From the NCBI RefSeq assembly GCF_003814875.1, contig NZ_RKQF01000001.1, positions 4,650,001 through 4,714,000 of the forward strand: a stretch of DNA of 64,000 nucleotides, read 5' to 3'. Source of the stretch: Streptomyces sp. Ag109_O5-1. Its GTDB lineage: Bacteria > Actinomycetota > Actinomycetes > Streptomycetales > Streptomycetaceae. A program made the translations under genes and the position numbers. The notes below the pieces were generated by a model that was not told the origin of the DNA, did no database searches, and worked only from the letters and a program-made list of their open reading frames with translations. This document shows positions 1-8,692 of the stretch, piece by piece. How positions within the stretch are numbered: position 1 is the stretch's first letter; each line of letters opens with the position of its first letter.

Positions 1-207
1 GGTGGTGCCGGAGCTCTCGCCGAGTTCGCGGGCGAGCACGGTGGAGTTCGCCTCGCCGTGCCGGCCGAGGTAGTCGAGGATCCGGCGGCGCAGCGGGTTG
101 CCGAGGGACTTGTAGAGGGCGGTGCGTTCGAGGCTGGTCATTTCGGTGTGTTCGGCGGGTGCGGCGGGCTCGGGTTCTCCGGCCGTCCGGGGCGTGCCGT
201 CGGTCAT
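1..207 (-). CDS. ArsR-type winged-helix regulator, C-terminus cut by window edge
   Basis: The minus strand is open from an ATG at 207 to the window edge, giving 69 residues of the N-terminus. After a proline- and alanine-rich leader of about 25 residues comes a pattern typical of ArsR/HTH_20 winged-helix proteins: LYKSLGNPLRRRILDYL, then the helix-turn-helix stretch NSTVLARELGESSGTT. The family binds DNA as dimers, often to repress a neighbouring gene. The next gene (membrane protein at 366) points the other way across a shared AT-rich gap with repeats, so it is a plausible target. The effector domain is outside the window, so the ligand cannot be guessed. Confidence 0.8.
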   Translation of the reverse strand, partial: MTDGTPRTAGEPEPAAPAEHTEMTSLERTALYKSLGNPLRRRILDYLGRHGEANSTVLARELGESSGTT

Positions 208-248
208 ACCGTCACCGTAACCCTGAGAACCCCGAGAAGTCCCTGATG

Positions 249-281
249 TCTGCCGAATTTTCTTTGCAGAATTTTCTCTGC
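249..281. promoter_or_regulatory. Repeat cluster, candidate operator between divergent genes
   Basis: GAATTTTCT occurs at 255-263 and again at 269-277, 14 bp apart. The same stretch holds TCTGC (249-253), GCAGA (266-270) and TCTGC (277-281), so it also forms overlapping inverted repeats. It is strikingly AT-rich for this genome and lies between the divergent regulator (207) and membrane protein (366). A binding site for the ArsR-type protein is inferred. Confidence 0.4.
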
Positions 282-365
282 GGTCTAGCGTGGGGGCATG
301 ACGGATCGAGGCATGGCGGAGCACCAGAAAGATCCGCGGAGCCGGAACAGGACAAGGGGGATCAC

Positions 366-815
366 ATGTTGGAGGGGTTAACGACGACGAAGGTGCGGCA
401 GATGAAGCGGACGAGGCGGCTGAAGAGGTGGGCACTGATCCTTCTCGGTTCGTCCGCCGTGCTGCTCGTTCCGTGGATGGTGGTACTGGCGGTGACGCTG
501 CCCGCCAAGACCGAGGTGCACAACTGGTCGGTGGCCTGGATAGGGCTGGACGTCCTGATGGCGGCGGGCTGCGCGGCAACGGCGGTACTGGGCCTGCGGG
601 GCGATGTCCGGGCCCGGCTCACCGCCTCCGCGACGGCGTCGGTGGCTGTCCTGGACGCATGGTTCGACATCACCACGTCGGCGATGGGCACGGAACTGGT
701 GGTGGCGCTGGGCAGCGCGGTGGCGGAGGCGGGGCTGGCGGCGGCGTGCGTGTACCTGGCGCTGTCGAAGGGCTGGGGCCGGATACCCGCCCACCCCGGC
801 CGCACCGCCCAGTAG
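366..815 (+). CDS. Small integral membrane protein, function unknown
   Basis: 149 residues from the ATG at 366, which follows an AAGGGGG ribosome site at 4-5 bases; the reading frame is open further upstream but lacks a better start. A basic N-terminus (KRTRRLKRW) leads into about four hydrophobic segments: residues about 21-44, 54-72, 80-100 and 108-130. No catalytic motif is visible. It is divergent from the ArsR-type regulator and separated from it by the repeat cluster at 249-281, so it may be the regulated gene. I do not recognise the family beyond conserved actinobacterial membrane protein. Confidence 0.75.
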   Translation: MLEGLTTTKVRQMKRTRRLKRWALILLGSSAVLLVPWMVVLAVTLPAKTEVHNWSVAWIGLDVLMAAGCAATAVLGLRGDVRARLTASATASVAVLDAWFDITTSAMGTELVVALGSAVAEAGLAAACVYLALSKGWGRIPAHPGRTAQ

Positions 816-991
816 CCCGGAGAACCACACCGGCCCTTCGACGGGACGCCTGAGCGCCGGCCCGTCGGGGCGCGGAATCGGGGAACCACCACCGAACCCT
901 CACCCGCCCTCTGATCGTCGCCCCCTCGCCATCGCGCCCCTCGGCAAGGACACTTGTACACAAAGGAGTTGCCGCTGGAGGGGGACGGGAC

Positions 992-3900
992 ATGCGGGAC
1001 GCCCATCGGGCGGAAGCCGACCGGTTGCTGGTGCGAGCCGTGGAGGAGGAGGTCCGCCGCTCGGGCGGCCGCGTCGACGGACAGCTGCTGCTCTCACGCG
1101 CACGTGCCGGCATGGACACGATGGCGCGGTCGGCCACCGAGGAGTACGAGTCGTACACCCACGCTCTCGACGAGACGGAGGCGGTCCGGCCGAGCTTCGG
1201 CCGGCGGTACGCGAGAGACGGCGCCGGAACTCCCCTGCTGGTGGCGGCCGTCGCGGCGGTCGCCGCCACCGTCGCCGACCTCTCCCTGGGCACCGGCGCC
1301 GGTACGGCACTCGGCGCGGGTGTGGCCGTCGGTGTCGTCGGCGCGGCGGCCACGGTCGTGAAGGTCGCCGGTTCTCACCTCCCCGCCGCCCATCACCACG
1401 CCGGCGCGGCCGGTCAGCCGGGCGGTCCCGAGCAGTTGCGGCTGCAGTGGCTGACCGCGCTGGAGGTGCGGGGCATCCGTCCGTTCCTCGATCAGCAGCG
1501 GGTGCTCAGCGCCTCCACGGGCCCCAAGAAGCAGAGCCCCGGCCTGCGTGGCGCGGACAAGAGCGCGGCGGCCCGCAGGCGTACGGTGCTGCAGCAGTCG
1601 TTCGGCCAGCTCCCCCGCCCGGACGGCCCGTTCGCCGGCCGACAGCAGGAGCTGGCGCGGATCCGGCAGTGGGCGCAGGCGGCCCGGGCGACCACGGAGA
1701 CCCGTCCGACGGTGGTCGTCCTGCACGGGGAGCCCGGCTCCGGCCGTACGGCCCTCGCGGTCCGTGCCACGCACGAGCTGAAGGACCTCTTCCGGGGCGC
1801 GGTCGTGGTGGATCTCCGCGGCGGCAGCCGGGGCGAGCCGCCGCTGACCACCCGGGACGCCCTGCTGCATCTGCTCAACCGGCTGGGCGCGCCGCGTGAG
1901 CAGCTGCTGTTCCGGGAGCGTTCCTCGCCCGACCAGCAGGTCAAGCGGCTGAGCGAGCTGTACCACCAGCACCTCACGGGTCTTGCGGTGACGATCGTGC
2001 TGGACGACGCCTCGGATCCGGAGCAGGTGCGCACCCTGGTCCCGGAGCGTTCGGACAGCCTGGTCCTGGTGACGGCCCGGGACCAGCTCGATCTGCCGGC
2101 GGACCTGCCGGCCTGGGTGCACCGGCTTCCGGTCACGGCGCTGGACGCGGCGGGGGCGGAGGAGCTGCTGGGCGCGGCGGCACAGGACGCGTCGGGGCCG
2201 TACGACGCGCAGTCCGCGGACGAGATCCGGGAGCTGTGCGGCGGGCTGCCGCTGGCGTTGCGGATCGCGGGGTCGTCGCTGGGGGCACGTTCCCCGCTGC
2301 AACTGGCCACGGATCTCGGCGCGTACGGGCCGGTCGAGCCGGTGGAGCGGGTGCTGTGGCTGCGCTACACCGACCAGTCGGAGACCGCGCGCCGGCTGTT
2401 GCGGAGGCTGGCGCTGGCGGGCCGGGCCTCGCTCGGCGCCGCGGCCGCGGCCGCTCTGCTGGCCACGGACGAGGCGGAGGCGACCCGCCACCTCGTCGTA
2501 CTGGCGCAGGCCGGTCTGATCGACCATGTCCGCGGCAGTCGCTACCGGCTGCACAGCCTGGTCCGCTCCTTCGCGCAGGCCCGTCTGCTGGACGAGGAGG
2601 AGCCGGCCGACCGTACGGCCGCGCAGGAGCGGCTGATCGTGAACTACGCGGAGCTGGCCGACTCCGTGCTGCGGCTGGTCGACGGCAACATGTCGACCCG
2701 CTCGGACCGGTTCAGCCCGCACGGCTTCACCTCGCTCGACGAGGCGCTGCGCTGGCTGGACGACGAGTCGAGCTTCATCACGGCGGCGCTGCGGCAGTCG
2801 GAGGGCGTCGACCAGGGGGCCGTGCAGAATCTGCTGGGCGCGCTGTGCGACTACTGCCTGCTGCGCGGCGATCTCTACCGGCTCGGTGAGATCAGCGAGC
2901 TGGCGCAGGCGGTGGACCAGGGTCTCCTGGTGCGCTCGGTGCAGTGGCGGACGGGTATCGCGGCCCGTCAGCTGGGCGAGCTGGACAAGGCCCGCACCAC
3001 CCTCGCCTCGGTCGTCGATCTCTACATGGAGGCGCATCACGACGCCGGCGCGGCCCGTGCGCTGTGTTCCCTCGGCATCACCCTCCACCATCAGGGCAAC
3101 CTCACCGAGGCGGCGGCCAAGCTCCAGGAGGCCCTGGACCTCCAGGCGGCCCCCGAACTGGCCACCGACCGGGCCTGGACCATGCACGCCCTGGCGGCGG
3201 TGCAGCGCGACCGTGCCCGGTTGCCCGAGGCTCTGGACCTGCTGACCCGCTCACTGGTGCTGCACCATGAGGGCGGTTCGGTGCACGGCGAGGCCTGGGC
3301 ACACTTCCAGCTGGGGCAGCTGGCGCTGCGCATGGGTGACGTACCGCGTGCGGAGCGGGAGCTGGGGGCCGCGCTGGAACGTTACGGCCGTACTCAGGAC
3401 GCCCGTGGCGAGGCCTGGGCGCTGACCCAACTGGCGCGGGCCCGGCTGGTGGACGGCGACGCCTCCCCCGCGGTCGACGGCCTCCGCCAGGCAGCGGCCC
3501 GGCACCGGGACAACGAGGACGCGCGCGGCGAGGCCTGGACGGTCTATTACCTGGGCCAGGCCCTGGAGGAGGCGGGCAATCTCGACCAGGCGGTCCGCGA
3601 GCTGGAGCGCTCACGGACCATGTTCTCCCGGATCCGGGACGTCTACGGTCTGGCCTGCGCCCGTCATCACTCGGCCCGGACCACCCGCGACCAGCGGGCG
3701 GCCCAGACCGGCTCGCTGCGCAACTCGGGCTTCGCCCGTCAGCTCCTCGTCGACGCCCGCGCCGACTTCCAGCGCATCGGCGTCGTCCACGGCGAGGCCT
3801 GGACCTGTCTGGAGCTGGCCGTCGTGGACGCCGGCAACACCCGCACCCAGCAGGCCCTGGCCCTGTGCGACGAGGCGATCAGCCTGTTCACGTCGTACGG

Positions 3901-4192
3901 CGACCGCCGCGGCGAGGACTGGGCCCGCTTCCTGCGCTGCACCCTGCTGCCCTATGCCGCGCCCGGCGGCGTGGAGGTGGGCACCGCGGTCGCCCAGGAG
4001 GACCTGGCCCAGCTCTCCCGCACCGCGCATCCGCTGCGCGACGAGAAGCTGACCGAGTACGTCACGGCGTACGGCCTGCTCCTGGAACGCGGTGTGCAGC
4101 TGGAGTCCGGCTGGCAGGCCTGGCGCCTGGGCATGGTGCCCAGCCGGCACGCCCGTGAGGTGATGGGGGTGCCGGTGCCGGACGGAGCGTGA
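992..4192 (+). CDS. STAND-class NTPase: NB-ARC ATPase with TPR C-terminus
   Basis: 1066 residues, preceded by a strong GGAGGGGG site. Domains in order: a charged N-terminus; a small-residue hydrophobic stretch at about 82-125 that could be a membrane hairpin; an NB-ARC-like ATPase with Walker A GEPGSGRT (246-253), Walker B ending in LDD (D338, D339) and a GLPLAL motif near 418; a winged-helix-like linker; and tetratricopeptide repeats from about 640 to 960, several carrying a repeated RGEAW motif. This is the STAND layout, in which the repeats sense a signal and the ATPase oligomerises. Streptomyces has many such proteins, some regulatory (AfsR-like) and some antiphage. There is no BTAD or DNA-binding domain at the N-terminus and no obvious effector enzyme, so the output is unknown. 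Confidence 0.85.
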   Translation: MRDAHRAEADRLLVRAVEEEVRRSGGRVDGQLLLSRARAGMDTMARSATEEYESYTHALDETEAVRPSFGRRYARDGAGTPLLVAAVAAVAATVADLSLGTGAGTALGAGVAVGVVGAAATVVKVAGSHLPAAHHHAGAAGQPGGPEQLRLQWLTALEVRGIRPFLDQQRVLSASTGPKKQSPGLRGADKSAAARRRTVLQQSFGQLPRPDGPFAGRQQELARIRQWAQAARATTETRPTVVVLHGEPGSGRTALAVRATHELKDLFRGAVVVDLRGGSRGEPPLTTRDALLHLLNRLGAPREQLLFRERSSPDQQVKRLSELYHQHLTGLAVTIVLDDASDPEQVRTLVPERSDSLVLVTARDQLDLPADLPAWVHRLPVTALDAAGAEELLGAAAQDASGPYDAQSADEIRELCGGLPLALRIAGSSLGARSPLQLATDLGAYGPVEPVERVLWLRYTDQSETARRLLRRLALAGRASLGAAAAAALLATDEAEATRHLVVLAQAGLIDHVRGSRYRLHSLVRSFAQARLLDEEEPADRTAAQERLIVNYAELADSVLRLVDGNMSTRSDRFSPHGFTSLDEALRWLDDESSFITAALRQSEGVDQGAVQNLLGALCDYCLLRGDLYRLGEISELAQAVDQGLLVRSVQWRTGIAARQLGELDKARTTLASVVDLYMEAHHDAGAARALCSLGITLHHQGNLTEAAAKLQEALDLQAAPELATDRAWTMHALAAVQRDRARLPEALDLLTRSLVLHHEGGSVHGEAWAHFQLGQLALRMGDVPRAERELGAALERYGRTQDARGEAWALTQLARARLVDGDASPAVDGLRQAAARHRDNEDARGEAWTVYYLGQALEEAGNLDQAVRELERSRTMFSRIRDVYGLACARHHSARTTRDQRAAQTGSLRNSGFARQLLVDARADFQRIGVVHGEAWTCLELAVVDAGNTRTQQALALCDEAISLFTSYGDRRGEDWARFLRCTLLPYAAPGGVEVGTAVAQEDLAQLSRTAHPLRDEKLTEYVTAYGLLLERGVQLESGWQAWRLGMVPSRHAREVMGVPVPDGA

Positions 4193-4198
4193 CGCCGG

Positions 4199-4447
4199 TC
4201 AGCCCTTGGGGCCGACCGCGGGAGCCCCGGAGCCCGCCTTGGCCCCCGGGGATTCCTCGGGCTCCTTGGTCTCCTTGAAGTCGACCTTCTGCATGTGCTT
4301 CGTCATGGACTTCATCAGGCCCCAGACCGCCAGGGCCATCACCGCGAAGACGATGAAACCGAGGACGCCGGGGGTGACCTTGTTCTCGTCGACCTCCTTG
4401 GCGAGGGGAACGAGGTTCGTCAGTGCCAGGCTTGCGCTTGCGCTCAT
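4199..4447 (-). CDS. Small single-pass membrane protein linked to mca
   Basis: 82 residues from the ATG at 4447, one base after the mca stop (TGACATG), which implies translational coupling. Residues about 14-36 form one transmembrane helix (VTPGVLGFIVFAVMALAVW), followed by a lysine-rich cytoplasmic tail (KSMTKHMQKVDF) and an acidic, proline-rich end. An in-frame ATG at 4456 would overlap mca and is less likely. From memory, a protein of this kind commonly sits behind mca in Streptomyces; its role is unknown. It converges with the STAND gene, with only 6 bases between stops. Confidence 0.75.
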   Translation of the reverse strand: MSASASLALTNLVPLAKEVDENKVTPGVLGFIVFAVMALAVWGLMKSMTKHMQKVDFKETKEPEESPGAKAGSGAPAVGPKG

Positions 4448-4448
4448 G

Positions 4449-5330
4449 TCAGGCATTGTCGCGGATGCCCGCAAAGAGGTCGTCCTCGGGGAGGGAGGTA
4501 TCGACGAGCGACTTCGCGAGCTCGTACTCCTCGGTCGGCCAGACCTCCTTCTGGAGGTCCATCGGGACCTTGAACCAGCCGCCGTCGGGGTCGATCTGCG
4601 TGGCGTGGGCGATCAGCGCCTTGTCACGGATCTCGAAGAAGTCCGCGCACGGAATGTGCGTGGTCAGGGTGCGCTCGGTGCGCTCGAACTCGCTCCACCG
4701 CTTCAGCCAGTCCCCGTACGGCGACTCCAGGCCGCGCTCCAGCATGGCGTTGTGCAGCGCCTCGGTGCGCGGGCGGTTGAAACCCTGGTTGTAGTAGAGC
4801 TTCTGCGGCTGGTAGACGGGGCCGTACTCGGCCTCGGGGTACTTCTCGGCGTCGGCCGCGCCCTCGAAGGCCACCATCGAGATCTTGTGGGTCATGATGT
4901 GGTCGGGGTGCGGGTAGCCGCCGTTCTCGTCGTAGGTGGTGATCACCTGCGGGCGGAAGGCGCGGATCTTGCGCACGAGCTCGCCGGCCGCCTTGTCGAC
5001 GTCCTCCAGGGCGAAGCAGCCCTCGGGCAGCGGGGGCAGCGGGTCGCCCTCGGGCAGGCCGGAGTCGACGAAGCCGAGCCACTCCTGCTTGACGCCGAGG
5101 ATCTCGCGGGCCTCGTCCATCTCCTTCTTGCGTACCTCGTGGATGTGCTCCTCGATGTACTTGTCGCCCTGCAGCTTGGGGTTGAGGATGGAGCCGCGCT
5201 CCCCGCCCGTGCAGGTCACGACCAGCACGTCCACCCCCTCGGACACGTACTTCGCCATGGTCGCCGCGCCCTTGCTCGACTCGTCGTCGGGGTGGGCGTG
5301 GACGGCCATCAGTCGCAGCTGGTCAGTCAA
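4449..5330 (-). CDS. mca: Mycothiol S-conjugate amidase Mca
   Basis: 293 residues of the LmbE/PIG-L family. Mca cleaves mycothiol S-conjugates, releasing glucosaminyl-inositol and a mercapturic acid that is exported; this is how actinomycetes detoxify electrophiles. The N-terminal AHPDDE motif supplies zinc ligands H13 and D16, and GGYPHPDH supplies H144. These match the zinc site of the paralogue MshB. Length and the C-terminal region (tracts such as WFKVPMDLQKEVWP) favour Mca over the biosynthetic deacetylase MshB. It is translationally coupled to the small membrane protein downstream and divergent from the DUF4307 gene. Confidence 0.93.
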   Translation of the reverse strand: MTDQLRLMAVHAHPDDESSKGAATMAKYVSEGVDVLVVTCTGGERGSILNPKLQGDKYIEEHIHEVRKKEMDEAREILGVKQEWLGFVDSGLPEGDPLPPLPEGCFALEDVDKAAGELVRKIRAFRPQVITTYDENGGYPHPDHIMTHKISMVAFEGAADAEKYPEAEYGPVYQPQKLYYNQGFNRPRTEALHNAMLERGLESPYGDWLKRWSEFERTERTLTTHIPCADFFEIRDKALIAHATQIDPDGGWFKVPMDLQKEVWPTEEYELAKSLVDTSLPEDDLFAGIRDNA

Positions 5331-5385
5331 GACTCAATCCTCAGTAAGTCGGCGCCCCGGTAGCTCGGGGGCAATCGGCGGCTTC

Positions 5386-5391
5386 TATAGT
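5386..5391 (+). promoter_or_regulatory. Candidate -10 box for the DUF4307 gene
   Basis: TATAGT lies about 80 bases before the DUF4307 start in the divergent mca/DUF4307 gap. No good -35 hexamer sits at the right spacing, so this is only a candidate. Confidence 0.3.
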
Positions 5392-5468
5392 GACCGAATC
5401 GGGGGGCGAATAATTCCGGGGTCCGGTTCCTGACGGGTCCGGGGGTGGTTCTTGCCGGGAGGACGATC

Positions 5469-5867
5469 ATGAGTACCGCGAGCACGCGGCTGCCCGAGGG
5501 CCGTTACGGCCGCACCTCGGACGAGCGCGCCGACCGCAAGCTCAGGACCGCCGGCGCGATCCTCGGCGCCCTGCTGCTCGTCCTGGTCGGTTACTGGGCC
5601 TACCACTACGTGGTCGAGAACAAGATCAGCGCCCAGGTCGTCACCTTCGACGCCTCCGCCAACGCGGTCAAGGTACATCTCGAGGTCCACAAGGACTCCG
5701 GCGCCTCCGGCTACTGCACCCTGCGCTCCCAGGCGGCGGACGGCTCCGAGGTGGGCCGTGCGGACTTCCGGTTCACCGGTTCCGCGACTCAGATCGACAG
5801 GCTGGTCACGCTCCGTACGACGGCCCGGGGCACCACGGCGGAGCTGCTCGGCTGCCACGCCGACTGA
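5469..5867 (+). CDS. DUF4307 family membrane-anchored protein
   Basis: 132 residues from the ATG at 5469, preceded by GGGAGG. A basic cytoplasmic N-terminus is followed by one transmembrane helix (about residues 29-49, AGAILGALLLVLVGYWAYHY) and an extracytoplasmic beta-rich domain holding two cysteines (GYCTLRS and LLGC) that could form a disulfide. This matches DUF4307, an actinobacterial family found beside mca and greA. The function is not known. It is divergent from mca and upstream of greA in the same direction, with about 180 bases between. Confidence 0.85.
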   Translation: MSTASTRLPEGRYGRTSDERADRKLRTAGAILGALLLVLVGYWAYHYVVENKISAQVVTFDASANAVKVHLEVHKDSGASGYCTLRSQAADGSEVGRADFRFTGSATQIDRLVTLRTTARGTTAELLGCHAD

Positions 5868-6044
5868 CACCAGTGGGCGTCAGCCTGAATACGTAGGGCT
5901 GACCTGCGTTGACGCGACTCTAGCGGCTTATGTCCTCCCCCTTTCGCCGTTGAATTGTTAGGCTCGTGGTTTCGCCCTTCCATGGAGGAACATGCTTCTG
6001 GGTAGGGCGATGCTTTGTATTCCCAGTACCGACGAGGAGCACCT

Positions 6045-6545
6045 GTGACCCAGACCAGCGAGAACGTCACCTGGCTGACCCAGGAGGCGTACAACCAGCT
6101 CAGGGCCGAGCTGGAGTACCTGTCTGGTCCTGCGCGCACGGAGATCGCCGCCAAGATCGCGGCCGCGCGCGAGGAGGGCGACCTGCGCGAGAACGGCGGG
6201 TACCACGCGGCCAAGGAGGAGCAGGGCAAGCAGGAGCTCCGTGTGCGCCAGCTGACCCAGCTCCTGGAGAACGCGAAGGTCGGCGAGGCGCCGGCTTCGG
6301 CGGACGGAGCCGTCGCGCCCGGCATGGTGGTGACCATCGCCTTCGACGGTGACGAGGACGACACCATGACGTTCCTCCTGGCCTCGCGCGAATACGCGAG
6401 CTCCGACGTGGAGACCTACTCCCCCCAGTCCCCTCTTGGCACTGGTGTCATCGGTCACAAGGTGGGCGAGGACGCGGAGTACGAGCTGCCGAACGGCAAG
6501 AAGGCCTCGGTGAAGATCCTCAAGGCCGAGGCCTACTCCGGCTGA
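6045..6545 (+). CDS. greA: Transcription elongation factor GreA
   Basis: 166 residues from the GTG at 6045, chosen because GAGGAG sits 6 bases ahead; an in-frame TTG at 6015 has no ribosome site. The N-terminal coiled-coil hairpin (about 10-80) carries the acidic tip REEGDLREN, with D46 and E49 at the positions that coordinate the RNA polymerase Mg ion. The C-terminal FKBP-like domain has the expected SPLG and G(K)KV-type features. GreA enters the polymerase secondary channel and stimulates cleavage of backtracked RNA. It is followed by a strong hairpin at 6588-6616. Confidence 0.95.
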   Translation: MTQTSENVTWLTQEAYNQLRAELEYLSGPARTEIAAKIAAAREEGDLRENGGYHAAKEEQGKQELRVRQLTQLLENAKVGEAPASADGAVAPGMVVTIAFDGDEDDTMTFLLASREYASSDVETYSPQSPLGTGVIGHKVGEDAEYELPNGKKASVKILKAEAYSG

Positions 6546-6587
6546 CGAGGGGCCGGGCCCTGCCAGGACCTACGCAGACAGACACGA

Positions 6588-6616
6588 GCCTCCGGCGTCC
6601 GTGTGACGCCGGAGGC
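6588..6616. terminator. Bidirectional hairpin terminator after greA
   Basis: A perfect 12-bp stem: GCCTCCGGCGTC (6588-6599) pairs with GACGCCGGAGGC (6605-6616) around a 5-base loop. It lies between the convergent stops of greA and the ABC permease, so it can serve both. There is no long T run, as usual in Streptomyces. Confidence 0.85.
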
Positions 6617-6632
6617 CTTGTCATGCCGTGCG

Positions 6633-7490
6633 TCACGCGGTGGCGGAGCGGTACTTGCGGACCGCCAGGGTCCGGAATATGGCGATGATCAGGACCGAGT
6701 AGATCAGCGAGGCCCAGACCGAGTGCTGCATCGGCCAGGCACCGGAGTGGGACTGGCCGGGGTTGCCGAAGAGCACCCGGCAGGCCTGCACGGTGGCGCT
6801 GAAGGGGTTCCACTCGGCGATATGGCGCAGCCACGGGGTCATATGACCGGTGTCCACGAACGCGTTCGAGATGAAGGTGACCGGGAACAGCCAGATCAGT
6901 CCGCTGGAGGTGGCCGCCTCGGGGGTGCGGACGGACATGCCGATCAGGGCGCCGATCCAGGTGAACGCGTAGCCGAGCAGGAGCAGCAGGCCGAAGGCGG
7001 CGAGCACCTTGCCGACGTTGGTGTCCCCGTCGGTTCCGACGCGCCAGCCGACGATCAGGGCGACCACGGCGAGGACGACCAGGGTCAGGGCGGTCTGCAC
7101 CGAGTCCGCGAGGGTGCGCCCGGTCAGCACCGCGCCGCGTGCCATGGGCAGGGAGCGGAAGCGGTCGATGAGGCCCTTGTGCATGTCGTCGGCGATACCG
7201 GCACCGGAGCTGGCCGTCGCGAAGGTGACGGTCTGCGCGAAGATGCCCGCCATCAGGAAGTTCTTGTAGTCGACGGCGCTGGTGCTGCCGCCGATCTGCA
7301 TCGAGCCACCGAAGACGTAGGTGAACAGCACCACGAACATGATCGGCTGGATCAGTCCGTAAATAATCATTTCAGGAATCCGGGACATCCGGATCAGGTT
7401 CCTCTTCGCGACGACCATGGAGTCGCGGAATGACTGGGTGACGGCGTTGGCGGGGGGTGCGACCCGCACGGCGTCGCTGACGGCGCTCAC
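6633..7490 (-). CDS. ABC-2 type multidrug exporter permease (DrrB-like)
   Basis: 285 residues starting at a GTG that overlaps the ATPase stop (GTGA), so the pair is translationally coupled. The protein has six predicted membrane segments and the ABC2_membrane feature set: an amphipathic N-terminal stretch before helix 1 (MVVAKRNLIRMSRIPEMI), and a conserved re-entrant region near ETP-like GIADDMHKGLIDRFRSLPM. It partners the ATPase at 7487-8491 to export a hydrophobic compound, by analogy with daunorubicin transporter DrrAB. The substrate is not evident. Confidence 0.9.
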   Translation of the reverse strand: MSAVSDAVRVAPPANAVTQSFRDSMVVAKRNLIRMSRIPEMIIYGLIQPIMFVVLFTYVFGGSMQIGGSTSAVDYKNFLMAGIFAQTVTFATASSGAGIADDMHKGLIDRFRSLPMARGAVLTGRTLADSVQTALTLVVLAVVALIVGWRVGTDGDTNVGKVLAAFGLLLLLGYAFTWIGALIGMSVRTPEAATSSGLIWLFPVTFISNAFVDTGHMTPWLRHIAEWNPFSATVQACRVLFGNPGQSHSGAWPMQHSVWASLIYSVLIIAIFRTLAVRKYRSATA

Positions 7491-8491
7491 TTCACGGCCT
7501 CCTTGCGGGTGTCCTTACGGCCGCCCTGCGCGCCGTTGCCCTCGGGCTTCTCCTCGGCCACGTGTCCGGTCAGGGACAGGAAGACGTCGTCGAGGGTGGG
7601 GCGGCGCAGTGCGATGTCGTCGATCTCGATGCCCCGGGTGTCGAGCTCGCGGATGATCTCGGCGAGCAGCTTGGCGCCGCCGGTGACGGGGACGGTGAGC
7701 TTGCGGGTGTGCTCCTCGACGGTGGTGTCGCCCTTGCCGAAGCCGCGCAGCACGTCCGCCGCGGTCTGGATGTGGTCGCGTTCATGCACCACGACCTCGA
7801 CGCGCTCGCCGCCGGTGCGGGCCTTGAGCTGGTCGGAGGTGCCCTTGGCGATGACCTTGCCCTGGTCGACGACCGCGATGTCGTGGGCGAGGTGGTCGGC
7901 CTCTTCCAGGTACTGGGTGGTGAGCAGCAGGGTCGTACCGCCGGAGACGAGCTGCTTGATGACCTCCCACAGCTGCTGGCGGTTGCGGGGGTCGAGGCCG
8001 GTCGTCGGTTCGTCCATGAACATCACGGGCGGTGAGACGACCAGGGCGGCCGCGAGGTCGAGGCGGCGGCGCATGCCTCCGGAGTAGGTCTTGGTGGGGC
8101 GGTCGGCGGCGTCGGTGAGGTGGAACTGCTCCAGCAGTTCGACCGCGCGGGCCTTGGCCTGCTTCGCCCTCATCTGGTAGAGCTGGCCGACCATCTGCAG
8201 GTTCTCGCGGCCGGTCAGGTACTCGTCGACGGCGGCGAACTGTCCGGACAGGCCGATGGAGCGGCGCACCGCGTCCGGTTGCTTGAGCACGTCTATGCCC
8301 GCGACGACCGCCTTGCCGCTGTCGGGGCGGAGCAGGGTCGTCAGACAGCGGACGGTCGTCGTCTTGCCCGCGCCGTTGGGTCCGAGCAGTCCGAGGACCG
8401 TGCCTTCGGGGACATCGAGGTCGACACCGTCCAATGCCCTTACGTCGCCGAAGGTCTTGACCAGCCCTTCGGCATAGATGGCGCCTGGCAT
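7487..8491 (-). CDS. ABC exporter ATPase, daunorubicin-resistance (DrrA) family
   Basis: 334 residues from the ATG at 8491, which has GGAGAC upstream; the frame extends further but that stretch is non-coding in character. Walker A GPNGAGKT (37-44), signature YSGGM (136-140), and Walker B VMFMDE (156-161) are intact. The C-terminal DrrA-type region (about 230-320) includes the FLSLTGH motif shared by DrrA proteins (residue about 305). It energises the coupled permease. A palindrome at 8621-8638 in its promoter region may bind a regulator, but no regulator gene is adjacent. Confidence 0.92.
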   Translation of the reverse strand: MPGAIYAEGLVKTFGDVRALDGVDLDVPEGTVLGLLGPNGAGKTTTVRCLTTLLRPDSGKAVVAGIDVLKQPDAVRRSIGLSGQFAAVDEYLTGRENLQMVGQLYQMRAKQAKARAVELLEQFHLTDAADRPTKTYSGGMRRRLDLAAALVVSPPVMFMDEPTTGLDPRNRQQLWEVIKQLVSGGTTLLLTTQYLEEADHLAHDIAVVDQGKVIAKGTSDQLKARTGGERVEVVVHERDHIQTAADVLRGFGKGDTTVEEHTRKLTVPVTGGAKLLAEIIRELDTRGIEIDDIALRRPTLDDVFLSLTGHVAEEKPEGNGAQGGRKDTRKEAVK

Positions 8492-8620
8492 ATGAGTCTC
8501 CACGTCGTCGGGGATTCTTCGGATAAAGGCTGGATTCGCGGCCTTCGAGCCGCCTATGGTTTCTCGCCGGCGCGACGGCGGGCGGGCGCAGCCGTGCATC
8601 ACGACCACGCGACACACCAT

Positions 8621-8638
8621 AACGCGATGTATCGCGTT
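8621..8638. promoter_or_regulatory. Perfect palindrome upstream of DrrAB-like operon
   Basis: AACGCGAT (8621-8628) and ATCGCGTT (8631-8638) are exact reverse complements with a 2-bp centre. The site lies 130 bases upstream of the ATPase start. Its size and symmetry suit a TetR- or PadR-type repressor dimer. No such gene lies beside it, so the regulator would act from elsewhere. Confidence 0.5.
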
Positions 8639-8692
8639 CGTCGACGGATTTCCCCGAACGAGTGAGGAAACAGATCCTGACCTGGTCGTTTC

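Noticed and set aside
1094..3187. 697-codon minus-strand open frame inside the STAND gene
   Set aside because: Arginine- and glutamine-rich translation with no motifs; the plus strand has Walker motifs and TPRs.
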